DNA from: Cytophagales bacterium
GTDB lineage: Bacteria; Bacteroidota; Bacteroidia; Cytophagales; Cyclobacteriaceae
Direction of reading: 5' to 3'
NCBI GenBank assembly: GCA_027317105.1
Contig: DAHVFH010000181.1
Location: forward strand, 1 to 31,181
Length of the DNA: 31,181 nucleotides
This document shows, piece by piece, positions 12,708 through 20,372 of the stretch (within the stretch, counting starts at the first letter, position 1; each line of letters starts with the position of its first letter). The notes under the pieces are model-generated. The model searched no databases. It was not told the origin of the DNA and saw only the letters and a program-made list of their open reading frames with translations. The position numbers and the translations under genes are program-made.

Positions 12708-14438
12708 ATGCAAGAATCAATAGACGACATCAAAAAACTGATTGACCTGGGTCGATATGCAGAAGCACACGCTAAGGCCGAGAGCTTGCTCAGGATTTCT
12801 GAGGATTTGAGATTGAAGCAGTTGTATGCATTGGCACTCTCGAAATCAGGCGTCCCCGAAGAGGCGCTTATCTTTATGGAAGGCGTCTACTTTCGATTTC
12901 CTGATGATCCTGAGTCAGCTGGCATTATGGGTAGCATTTGCAAAGAATTATTTAAAAAAAATCAAAGCAATCCTTTCGCGATCCGGTCACGCGATACTTA
13001 CCTGAAAAATTTTTTAGCTACCCAAAACTATTATACCGGTATCAATGCGGCCTCGATGTCGGCTATGGCGGGTCAGTTGGGGAAGAGCCGTGAAATAGCT
13101 ACTCAAGTAATTTCTTTGATAGAAGGTAAGGAAACTGACTTCTGGGCATTGGCTACGCTGGGAGAAGCGCACATGCTCACAAAAAATAAACCAAAAGCTT
13201 TGGAGTATTTCGTTCAAGCGCGCAAGGAGGCCGGAAAGGATTGGGGTAAAATCAGCAGTGTCCATAATCAGCTTTGGCTATTGAATCATTTCCTTCCCGT
13301 CCCCAATGAAGTCATGAAATTATTTAACCCACCGGGAGTGGTTGCTTTTATTGGCCACATGATCGATCATCCTGGGAGGAAAGAGCCACGTTTTCCAGCG
13401 GCAATCGAAAAGGAAGTTAAAGAAGAAATCACCCACGCTATTCGTTCGTTGAACGTACATATCGGATATTGTTCATTGGCATGCGGTGGAGATATTCTCT
13501 TTGCCGAAGCTATGGCAGAGCAAGGAGGGGAAGTAAATATTTTTCTTCCCTTTAAAAAAACTGATTTTGTAGAGGTCAGTGTCGCTTTTGCCGGAACAAC
13601 TTGGGTTGATCGGTTTCAAGCGCTGCTGGATCGATTTCCGGTTACGTATATGAGCGATGAACACTATGATGGCCTTGACGATATTTTTGCTTTTCAAACA
13701 AAAATAATTTTCGGTGCGGCATCCTTGCGTAGTGGAACTTATCACGAGGAGCCTAAATTACTCTCCGTTTTGTCGGATGTTGATTTGAGGAAGAAGGAGG
13801 GCGGAACCCGGGATACCATCGGACTTTGGCCTTTTCCTAAAAACCACACCAATATCAACCCCAGCATTTTTATAACTTCTACCTCGACTACGTCTCCAGT
13901 ATCGGAGGTCTTTGTTCCACTCCCCAAAAAATCGGTGAATAGGCCCGTTCTTTATTTGGCTTATATTGATTTATTGGCAGTAGCTCCAACGGAAAAAGAT
14001 AAAATTGTTAAAGGCTTTGACGAATTTAAAGTCGAGGAGCAAGACGCCTACTTGATTATGGAACCTGACGACTCAGCGATGTTGGCAGCATTCAGAACCG
14101 AGTCGGGAGTGATTGAATATGTTCGGTTTATTACTGGGGCAGTCAAGACTTTTCGGAATCAAGCGCCCTACAAAATCAGCTTCCACGCGGGGCCGGTTTA
14201 TGTGGAAGCGGAAGAAGCAACGGCCACCGTGAAATTGTCAAGTACGGCTGTCCAACTAGTGAAGGAGATGAACAAGTACACGACAAGCGGTTCGCTTTTC
14301 GCCAGCGACCGGTTCGCTGCTTTGCTAGGGCTAAAGGGAAATATGTTTTCTGTTAATTACGGAGGTTTTGTAGAATTTCCTGCACCCGACCATAAGACAA
14401 TGGTTTTTAAAATAGCTTTTACTCAAAACCATAACTAA
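12708..14438 (+). CDS. TRAFs-binding (TPR-S), SLOG-like and cyclase-like domain protein
   Basis: A 576-residue soluble protein with three parts. Residues 1-200 are TPR-like helices matching the TRAFs-binding domain (formerly DUF4071): DPESAGIMGSICKELF, then NYYTGINAASM, DFWALATLGEAHML and PKALEYFVQAR. Residues 208-350 form a Rossmann-type domain with VVAFIGHMIDHPGR, PRFPAAIEKEV, ACGGDILFAEAM and VNIFLPFKKTDF, resembling nucleotide-binding SLOG-like domains. Residues 412-572 resemble a class III nucleotide cyclase fold: LYLAYIDLLAV where the first metal Asp would be, MEPDDSAML where the second would be, KISFHAGPVYVE, and a later VKLSSTAVQLVKEM plus LFASDRFAALL. Several cyclase core residues differ, so catalytic activity is doubtful. 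It lies 29 bp after the TIR gene with no promoter between, so the two are probably one operon and one system. Confidence 0.8.
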   Translation: MQESIDDIKKLIDLGRYAEAHAKAESLLRISEDLRLKQLYALALSKSGVPEEALIFMEGVYFRFPDDPESAGIMGSICKELFKKNQSNPFAIRSRDTYLKNFLATQNYYTGINAASMSAMAGQLGKSREIATQVISLIEGKETDFWALATLGEAHMLTKNKPKALEYFVQARKEAGKDWGKISSVHNQLWLLNHFLPVPNEVMKLFNPPGVVAFIGHMIDHPGRKEPRFPAAIEKEVKEEITHAIRSLNVHIGYCSLACGGDILFAEAMAEQGGEVNIFLPFKKTDFVEVSVAFAGTTWVDRFQALLDRFPVTYMSDEHYDGLDDIFAFQTKIIFGAASLRSGTYHEEPKLLSVLSDVDLRKKEGGTRDTIGLWPFPKNHTNINPSIFITSTSTTSPVSEVFVPLPKKSVNRPVLYLAYIDLLAVAPTEKDKIVKGFDEFKVEEQDAYLIMEPDDSAMLAAFRTESGVIEYVRFITGAVKTFRNQAPYKISFHAGPVYVEAEEATATVKLSSTAVQLVKEMNKYTTSGSLFASDRFAALLGLKGNMFSVNYGGFVEFPAPDHKTMVFKIAFTQNHN

Positions 14439-14457
14439 GCGATCAACTTTGCTATTT

Positions 14458-14763
14458 CTATTTCTTGTGATGCTCACTAGTTAAATAGTGATTCTTTAAA
14501 ATATCTTCACCAAAGTCATTTCCTTTTTCGCGTAAGATGGCGTGGATATGATTACAATTACCCTGCGAATTGTCGTACTCAATTAGAAAATCAGGAGCAT
14601 TGATAATGTAATAATGAGGTTTATCTCTTTCAAAACTACCCACCCAGGCGAAATAGATTTTAGCCATTCCCGTTTTTTTTATTTGCTTCATCAAGCGATG
14701 TGGGGTACTATGTTCAAAATCATGAACTGGACATGTGCAACTTAAAAAAATAATATTAAGCAA
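14458..14763 (-). pseudogene. C-terminal fragment of a DUF3500 gene
   Basis: The frame contains KIYFAWVGSFERDKPHYYII, then FLIEYDNSQGNCNHIHAILR and NDFGEDILKNHYL. This is the conserved end of DUF3500 proteins, which are normally several hundred residues. Only about the last 75 residues match; the preceding 25 do not, and the only start is a TTG overlapping the stop of the PIN gene. The upstream part of the gene is replaced by the toxin-antitoxin module, so this is a relic. It is convergent with the TPR-S gene, with 19 bp between stops. Confidence 0.65.
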
Positions 14764-15158
14764 TGATAAACGGGTTGATAATCTTGAGTTGGCCTTCTAT
14801 AAGCTGGCCGTGCTGTAGGTCTTCTGAGTATAACGTGGAACAGTTGGCTTGAAGAGCCGTAGCTACAATTACAGCGTCAAGAAAAGAAAATTGATACCGG
14901 GGTTTTAGTTGGAGGGCAACAGAAAACACTTTTGTGTTTATAGGCGTAAGGTTTGCAATGCCGCAAAGGAAGCGAGTGTTTTCTTCGCATATACTATGCG
15001 GCAGTTTTAGCTTACGCGAACAAGCAAGAAACGTTTCAATGATCACTTGTGAGCTTATATTTGGTTCTCAAAAGAGATTTAGCTTTCTCCTTCTTAATTG
15101 GCTCGCTGATGTCGAAAGCATATACGCAGATATTGGCGTCCATAAAAAACTTACTCAT
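14756..15158 (-). pseudogene. PIN-domain toxin, frameshifted
   Basis: The gene begins with ATG at 15158 (MSKFFMDANICVYAFD...) and meets a TGA at 15036. The reading frame resumes upstream of that stop as ISSQVIIETFLACSRKLKLP and runs to 14756. Together the two frames give one PIN nuclease of about 134 residues with all expected acidic residues: Asp in FMDAN, Glu in IIETF, Asp in FLDAVIVATAL and Asp in YSEDLQHG. The break lies near 15063-15071. There the minus strand reads TTGAGAACC; restoring one GA (TTGAGAGAACC) would join LLREPN-ISSQ in frame, so a 2-nt deletion is the simplest cause. PIN toxins cleave RNA, and here the product should be truncated and inactive. Its start overlaps the antitoxin stop by 8 bp. 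Confidence 0.75.
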
Positions 15159-15378
15159 ACAAATCTTCGCGCTTCCACTTTTTTATTTTGCTAAAATCTA
15201 TCGAATTGTCGCGATAAAATTTTACGGCCTCCTCATAAGTCCTTTTGCGCTCGGCCACAGGCTCCTCTTCGGAAGAAAAAGCAATGATCTCCGTTTCGGT
15301 ATGCAGGAATTGTTCCGGCAGATGGATTATCAGGTCGGCCGGGGTCTGTGGGTTAATGATAGTTCGGTGAATTTTCAT
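15151..15378 (-). CDS. Antitoxin of the PIN module
   Basis: A 75-residue protein (MKIHRTIINPQTPADLIIHL, then PEQFLHTETEIIAFSSEEEP). Its short beta-strand start followed by a charged C-terminal helix (KIKKWKREDLYE) fits small antitoxins that pair with PIN toxins in Bacteroidota. Its stop codon overlaps the PIN start by 8 bp, the usual antitoxin-first arrangement with coupled translation. Its frame is intact while the toxin is broken, consistent with loss of the poison first. The exact antitoxin family is not identified. Confidence 0.65.
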   Translation of the reverse strand: MKIHRTIINPQTPADLIIHLPEQFLHTETEIIAFSSEEEPVAERKRTYEEAVKFYRDNSIDFSKIKKWKREDLYE

Positions 15379-15504
15379 AAGCTTAGTAAAGGTAACGAGA
15401 AAAAGAACATCGTAAGACTCATTTCTCAGCTTTTTTCAAGCAGTGTTGCGAAAGTTGTATCAGGCTTGCTGATAAAATCAAAGCCCCTTCTTAAATTTAG
15501 TTTG

Positions 15505-15537
15505 GGTGAGATACGAAAGTTTCAAATATCCCTCACC
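15505..15537 (-). terminator. Hairpin across the lysC stop codon
   Basis: GGTGAG (15505-15510) pairs with CTCACC (15532-15537), and ATA/TAT extends the stem with a two-base bulge. The hairpin contains the lysC stop codon and is not followed by a T-run on the minus strand. It could protect the 3' end or slow transcription; evidence is weak. The rest of the gap from 15379 to the hairpin shows nothing I recognise. Confidence 0.3.
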
Positions 15538-16769
15538 AATACCTGCAAGGCCGAGCGCGAAGACTGCTCAAGGATTACCCCCTTCATATTCCGGTATTCA
15601 CTAAATGTTTTGGAGTCGTAATTTTTTACGGTAATGAGCATCAGGCCGGTATTGTAAAACACTTCAAATTTTTTACTGAGCAGATCAATTAGTTTGTGGA
15701 CACGGTTTTCAAGGTAATCCACACAAAAGGAAAAGGAGATGGCCGAGTTTTGCATAACGTTGATGCGCATACCACTTTCGCTGATGGAATGAAAGATATG
15801 ACCTAATTGCTCTTCGTTTATAAAGGTATAATCCATTACCCGACAAGAAATCAAACATTGATTCTCTTTATGGATGATGAGCGGAGGAAGTTTATCCACA
15901 TGGCATTCGTGGATTTTGGTGCCAGGCAAACTCGGATCAATAAAACTTTTTACCAGTAACGGAATCACGCGATTGGCCAAAGGCTTTACGGTTTTAGGAT
16001 GGATCACGGAAGCTCCGTAGTAGGTCATCTCAGCAGTTTCCTTATAAGGCAATTCTTCAAACACTACTGCATCGAGGATACGTTTCGGATCCGCATTCAT
16101 CAAACCAGGAACATCCTTCCATATTGTCACCGATTCTGCTTTCAAGGCTGAACCGAAAATGGCCGCACTGAAGTCTGAGCCTTCGCGACCTAACGAAACG
16201 GTTTCATTTTTTTCGTTTGCACCGATGAAACCCTGAGCGATAATCATCTTCTTTTTTAAAACGGATTTCAACTCATTCACTTTGTTCTCCGTTTCCTTCC
16301 ATTGGATTTGACCCTCGCGAAAGGTGCTATCGGTTTGAATGTATTTTCGTGAGTCGATCCACGCTACTTCCTTATTTTCCTGAATCAGTAATTCGTAAAT
16401 AATCACTGAAGAAATAATTTCACCAAAACCAATTACCTGATCATACACAAAATCATATTCCCCTTTTTTTAAAGCATTGATTTTTATTTCTTCAACTAAT
16501 CCACTTAGTTTTTCAAGAAGGACTTTCGGATTGTTAAAGAGACTTTTGATTATGAAAGTGTGATATTCATTAATCTCGTCAAGTTCGGATTCAAACTTTT
16601 TTCCGGCCTGCGCTAGGGCAATAATTTTTTCAAGGGCATCGGTGGTTGATCCCATGGCTGAAAGTACCACCAGTAAGTCTTCCTTCTCATGGGCTTTAAT
16701 AATTGAGACTACGTTTTTAATCGAAGCGGGATTTTTTAACGAGGCACCACCAAATTTGAATACGTTCAT
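15522..16769 (-). CDS. lysC: Aspartate kinase
   Basis: A monofunctional aspartokinase of about 415 residues that phosphorylates L-aspartate, the first step toward lysine, threonine and methionine. The kinase domain starts with MNVFKFGGASLKNP and includes SLGREGSDFSAAIFG, VTIWKDVPGLMNADPKRI and YYGASVIHPKTVKPLA. The C-terminal part (about residue 285 on) holds two ACT domains for allosteric control, with an INVMQNSAISFSFCVD segment where the effector site normally lies; which amino acid inhibits it is unknown. I chose the ATG at 16769 since the eight extra residues from the start at 16793 are poorly conserved. It is divergent from fbp. Confidence 0.93.
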   Translation of the reverse strand: MNVFKFGGASLKNPASIKNVVSIIKAHEKEDLLVVLSAMGSTTDALEKIIALAQAGKKFESELDEINEYHTFIIKSLFNNPKVLLEKLSGLVEEIKINALKKGEYDFVYDQVIGFGEIISSVIIYELLIQENKEVAWIDSRKYIQTDSTFREGQIQWKETENKVNELKSVLKKKMIIAQGFIGANEKNETVSLGREGSDFSAAIFGSALKAESVTIWKDVPGLMNADPKRILDAVVFEELPYKETAEMTYYGASVIHPKTVKPLANRVIPLLVKSFIDPSLPGTKIHECHVDKLPPLIIHKENQCLISCRVMDYTFINEEQLGHIFHSISESGMRINVMQNSAISFSFCVDYLENRVHKLIDLLSKKFEVFYNTGLMLITVKNYDSKTFSEYRNMKGVILEQSSRSALQVLVRDI

Positions 16770-16783
16770 TTTCTTTATTTTTA

Positions 16784-16813
16784 TTGATTTCAAACGATTG
16801 CAATGTATCTTTG
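16784..16813 (+). promoter_or_regulatory. Bacteroidota-type promoter of fbp
   Basis: TTG (16784-16786), exactly 19 nt, then TATCTTTG (16806-16813), a textbook match to the Bacteroidota -33/-7 pattern. Transcription would start near 16820 and leave a leader of about 55 nt before the GTG start of fbp. It lies in the divergent gap between lysC and fbp. Confidence 0.7.
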
Positions 16814-16874
16814 CAGCCGTTCGCCTAAAGTGCGAATTTAAAACAACCCAAGACTTATTTAATAGATTATTATT

Positions 16875-17858
16875 GTGGAGACTTCAAGGATTGCCTTACC
16901 CATAGGCACAGCGTTGGACCGGTTTATCAAAAACAACCAGGATCAATTTCAATATACCACGGGCGAACTCTCACAGTTGCTGCGCGATATTGCGTTGGCT
17001 TCCAAGGTGGTAAATCGTGAAATCAACAAAGCGGGGCTTATTGATATCATGGGCGCAATTGGCTCTCAAAATTCTGGTGGTGAGCAGCAGCAAAAATTGG
17101 ATGTGTTAGCTAACATTCGGTTTACCCGGGCATTGTCAAAGGGAGGGGAGGTCTGTGCGCTTATTTCCGAAGAAACCGAATCGTATGTCGACTTGAATAA
17201 TGAAGGGAAGTATGTAATTGCCATCGATCCATTGGACGGCTCATCAAATATCGATGTTAATGTTTCTATCGGAACGATTTTTTCAATCTATCGAAGAAAA
17301 TCAAAAATTGGACAACCGATCTCCGAGCAAGACATTCTTCAGAAAGGCGAAGAGCAAGTGGCTGCCGGTTATATTTTGTACGGATCATCCACGATGCTGG
17401 TCTATACCACAGGGCATGGTGTAAACGGATTTACCCATGAACCTTCGCTAGGCGAGTACTTTCTTTCTCATCCCGATATGATCATTCCGCAGGACGGAAA
17501 AATTTATTCCATTAATGAAGGATTGTCCAATTCTTTTTCCCCTGGCATCAAAAAGTATCTTCAATATTGTAAGGATCAGAATTATACCGCTCGCTACATC
17601 GGCTCACTCATTGCCGACTTTCACCGGAACCTATTGAAAGGAGGGATCTATTTGTATCCGGCTACTTCGAAAGATTCAAACGGAAAATTACGATTGATGT
17701 ATGAATGCAATGCCCTCGCTTTTATTGTAGAGCAAGCCGGGGGGAAAGGAACCAATGGAAAGGAGAGGATATTGGCAATCCAACCTACGAGCTTACATCA
17801 GCGCACTCCGTTTTATGTGGGCTCTTGGAATATGGTGGATAAAGTAGAGAACTTCTGA
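16875..17858 (+). CDS. fbp: Fructose-1,6-bisphosphatase class 1
   Basis: A 327-residue class I FBPase that converts fructose 1,6-bisphosphate to fructose 6-phosphate, the key irreversible step of gluconeogenesis, with Mg(II). The central metal-binding signature is AIDPLDGSSNIDVNVSIGTI. SEETESYV precedes it, and YIGSLIADFHRNLLKGGIY and the LRLMYECNALAFIVEQAGGK region follow. The start is a GTG at 16875, giving METSRIALPIGTALDRF; no ATG is closer to the conserved start. A strong promoter sits about 60 bp upstream. Its stop codon abuts the stop of the convergent DUF5606 gene with no base between. Confidence 0.97.
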   Translation: METSRIALPIGTALDRFIKNNQDQFQYTTGELSQLLRDIALASKVVNREINKAGLIDIMGAIGSQNSGGEQQQKLDVLANIRFTRALSKGGEVCALISEETESYVDLNNEGKYVIAIDPLDGSSNIDVNVSIGTIFSIYRRKSKIGQPISEQDILQKGEEQVAAGYILYGSSTMLVYTTGHGVNGFTHEPSLGEYFLSHPDMIIPQDGKIYSINEGLSNSFSPGIKKYLQYCKDQNYTARYIGSLIADFHRNLLKGGIYLYPATSKDSNGKLRLMYECNALAFIVEQAGGKGTNGKERILAIQPTSLHQRTPFYVGSWNMVDKVENF

Positions 17859-18275
17859 CTATTCCGTTTTTTTCTCAACAGCTTTCAGTAATTCAGGTGC
17901 TTCTGCGAGCAGGATACCATACCATTTTACTAATTTTTTGATGTCGGAAACATACACCCGATGTTCGTCAAATTCGGGTAACACGGATTTTAGAAAGGCA
18001 CGCAATTCCGCTGGGTCAGATTCGCTATCGACACCAAGATCGGCACCAAATTGTTCGTGTATTTTTCTCAGCACATCGGCTAAGGGTGCAGTGCCTTCTT
18101 TCGTTGTGGTATAAATACTAATTTCATGAAGAACAGAAACACGATGCGTTGCCCCGGCCACGATCTTTGTTTTCGAAGCATCCAACGCTTCGAGGGCTAC
18201 CGAAGTCCTTCCGGGCTTTAAGATTTTATACAATCCACTCTTGCCACTAATTGATGCGATTTCAGAAAATTCCAT
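17859..18275 (-). CDS. DUF5606 protein
   Basis: A 138-residue protein of the DUF5606 family, found essentially in Bacteroidota. The start MEFSEIASISGKSGLYKILK is characteristic, followed by VALEALDASKTKIVAGATHRVSVLHEISIYT. The N-terminal part looks like a small beta-barrel and the C-terminal half is helical with FLKSVLPEFDEHRVYVSDIKKLVKWY. No function is known; it is cytoplasmic with no signal peptide. Its start codon touches one arm of a perfect 10-bp inverted repeat that also encloses its probable -7 element, suggesting control at that point. Confidence 0.88.
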   Translation of the reverse strand: MEFSEIASISGKSGLYKILKPGRTSVALEALDASKTKIVAGATHRVSVLHEISIYTTTKEGTAPLADVLRKIHEQFGADLGVDSESDPAELRAFLKSVLPEFDEHRVYVSDIKKLVKWYGILLAEAPELLKAVEKKTE

Positions 18276-18311
18276 GAATTGATTTTTTACGGTGCAAAAA
18301 TAATCAATTCA
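18275..18311 (-). promoter_or_regulatory. 10-bp inverted repeat and promoter element before the DUF5606 gene
   Basis: TGAATTGATT (18275-18284) and AATCAATTCA (18302-18311) are perfect inverted repeats separated by 17 nt. On the minus strand the spacer and arm contain TATTTTTG (18302-18295), an exact TAnnTTTG element, with a TTG about 23 nt further. The repeat lies between the permease stop and the DUF5606 ATG, so it can serve as an operator, as a leader hairpin, or as a weak terminator of the permease transcript. Confidence 0.55.
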
Positions 18312-19619
18312 CTATAACGGACGTTCAATGATTTTAAATTGTTTAAGGAGGAAATAGACAAGACTTATAACAGAAAGGAACACGCCAAGGCCAGTCCATT
18401 CTTTGGCAGTAAGGTGCGAGAGAAACCAGAGTATGGTGACAATAGCAATAATTGGTACAGTATATCCACCCGGAATCCGAAAAGCAGCTGGATATTTTTC
18501 TGTATTCAATCGTAGTTTGATGACGGCCAACGCAACGCCCAAATAAATCAACAAGGCAGCCGATGACGCGAAAATTGCCAATTGTCTGAATTCCCCCGTA
18601 ATGGAAAAGAAGCAGCATAACAAAGCATAGACAAGGATGGAAACATAAGGCGTAGCGTATTTTGGGTGTACTTTGGTAAGGTTTTTAAAGGGCATGACTC
18701 CGTCCTTGGCGGCACGGAACAAAACCCTTGGTGTACTCAAACTGTCGCTGCTTAAATACCCGAGCATGGAAACCGCGGCACCAGCAATCATCAAAGTCAA
18801 TCCAACAGGTCCCATCACTCTTCTGGCCACTTCTGCCAATGGGGCATCCTTATAATTGGCAAATGAATCGCGAAGCACACCTTGCGATACCAATTGGATA
18901 GCGATATAGAATAAAAGAATCGCGATGAAGCCAAACAAAATCCCTAACGGAATGGTACGGTTCGGTTTCTTCACTTCACCACTAATACTCAAGCCAGTTT
19001 CTGCACCCTGAAAGGCAAAGAAGAGTATGAGGGAAATCGCGCCTAGGCTATCCCATGTGGGAAGACTGTTCCCTATTAAATTTTTCGATTCCACTTTGGT
19101 TGATCCCCACAACACCAGAAGAAGTAGCGGAGTGAGTTTGATCACAGTGATTATTTTTACCAATGTGATTCCCTTCTTTACGCCAAGAATGTTCACAACG
19201 GTCAGAAGGGTAAAGACAGCCAATAAGAATCCAGCCCTAATCCACGGGTTGGAGAACACTGGAAACAAATAGGATAAAGTTAAGGCAAGTGCATTGGCAA
19301 CGGCAGAGGCGGCCATCAGCGAAGAGCCGAATACGAAAATGTTGGTGGTTAGAAATCCGAGGTAAGGGCCAAAGGCAGCTTCAATGTAGGCGTAGGCACC
19401 GCCCGTAACAGTTATTTTGCTTCCTACCTCAGCAAAGCAAAGCATGATAGCGGTGATTAGAAAGCCGCACAACAGGTAGGCCAATATCCCAGAGGCGCCA
19501 AGCTGCTCGGCTACAATCGCGGGCAAAATAAAAATGCCTGAGCCGATAACGATATTTACAATGTTGGCAGTCAAACCCCACAACCCGATCTCGCGCTTTA
19601 AGCCTTCACCACTTTCCAT
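18312..19619 (-). CDS. APC-superfamily amino acid permease
   Basis: A 435-residue inner-membrane protein with about 12 hydrophobic helices. The first helix carries NIVNIVIGSGIFILPAIVAE, with the GSGIF substrate-binding loop of the APC superfamily, and the sixth region has LILFFAFQGAETGLSISGEV, another family signature (the FAFxGxE motif). It probably imports or exchanges an amino acid or related amine; the specificity cannot be read from the sequence. The ATG at 19619 is 5 nt after the engB stop; an in-frame TTG at 19628 would overlap engB by 4 nt. Close spacing suggests cotranscription with engB. Confidence 0.88.
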   Translation of the reverse strand: MESGEGLKREIGLWGLTANIVNIVIGSGIFILPAIVAEQLGASGILAYLLCGFLITAIMLCFAEVGSKITVTGGAYAYIEAAFGPYLGFLTTNIFVFGSSLMAASAVANALALTLSYLFPVFSNPWIRAGFLLAVFTLLTVVNILGVKKGITLVKIITVIKLTPLLLLVLWGSTKVESKNLIGNSLPTWDSLGAISLILFFAFQGAETGLSISGEVKKPNRTIPLGILFGFIAILLFYIAIQLVSQGVLRDSFANYKDAPLAEVARRVMGPVGLTLMIAGAAVSMLGYLSSDSLSTPRVLFRAAKDGVMPFKNLTKVHPKYATPYVSILVYALLCCFFSITGEFRQLAIFASSAALLIYLGVALAVIKLRLNTEKYPAAFRIPGGYTVPIIAIVTILWFLSHLTAKEWTGLGVFLSVISLVYFLLKQFKIIERPL

Positions 19620-19624
19620 GGTTT

Positions 19625-20227
19625 TCAATCTACTGCCTGCTTCATGGCCTGGTCAATAAAGTCAAGAACCTTATCGCGGCCAGATTTTTTTTCGGCAGAC
19701 GAAACAAAAAGGGGAGGAAGCTCTTCCCATTGCTCTAATAATTTTGTCTCGATTGTTTTCTTTGACTTTGCTAACTCTTGCTGTTTTAACTTATCGGATT
19801 TTGTAAGAATGATGGCCATCGGCAGGCTTTGCATTCCCATCCAGGTGATGAAATCCAAATCTATCGCTTGTGGCTTAAGGCGGGCATCAAGTAAGATGAA
19901 GGTGCAGAATAAGTTCGTTCTGTTTTTCAAATACTCCTCAATCATTTTTCCCCACGCAAACCGTGCCGACCGGCTCGCGGAAGCGTAGCCATAACCGGGA
20001 AGGTCAACCAAATACCACTCATTGTTAACCATGAAGTGATTGATGGTTTGGGTTTTGCCAGGTGTCGAAGAGGTCTTCGCCAATTTTTTTCGATCAACAA
20101 GCATGTTGATTAATGAAGACTTGCCCACGTTGGAGCGACCGATAAAAGCGAATTCTGGTTTGCTTGTTTCAGGGCACTTACGCCAATCGGTGGAGCTGAT
20201 TTCAAACTCAGCGGAGGCTATCTTCAT
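19625..20227 (-). CDS. engB: Ribosome biogenesis GTPase EngB/YsxC
   Basis: A 200-residue EngB (YihA/YsxC) GTPase acting in assembly of the large ribosomal subunit. The motifs are FIGRSNVGKSSLINML (G1), TPGKTQTINHF (G2), VDLPGYGYA (G3), ILTKSDKL (G4) and VSSAEKKSG (G5). The length is normal for the family. The start is the ATG at 20227. It is divergent from the PorE-like gene across a 145-bp gap and runs into the permease gene. Confidence 0.96.
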   Translation of the reverse strand: MKIASAEFEISSTDWRKCPETSKPEFAFIGRSNVGKSSLINMLVDRKKLAKTSSTPGKTQTINHFMVNNEWYLVDLPGYGYASASRSARFAWGKMIEEYLKNRTNLFCTFILLDARLKPQAIDLDFITWMGMQSLPMAIILTKSDKLKQQELAKSKKTIETKLLEQWEELPPLFVSSAEKKSGRDKVLDFIDQAMKQAVD

Positions 20228-20332
20228 TAGTTAAAGTGTTAATTTAAGGGCAATTTACTAAAGATGTAAGAAACGGGTGCTTTATGTTTTACAAACAGGT
20301 GTTTATCTTTATTAAGTTTTTCCCTACCTTGC

Positions 20333-20340
20333 TATCTTTA
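20333..20340 (+). promoter_or_regulatory. Possible -7 element of the PorE-like gene
   Basis: TATCTTTA, one base from TAnnTTTG, lies 32 nt before the ATG at 20373. A second copy of the same 8-mer occurs at about 20304, but neither has a clear TTG at the -33 distance. Confidence 0.35.
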
Positions 20341-20372
20341 ACGGCATTTTATAGACAACAATATTTTTTAAT

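Noticed and set aside
15049..15621. Plus-strand open frame of 190 codons across the antitoxin and lysC end
   Set aside because: It is antisense to the antitoxin and the lysC 3' end and shows no family motifs; its long length is explained by codon use of the minus-strand genes.
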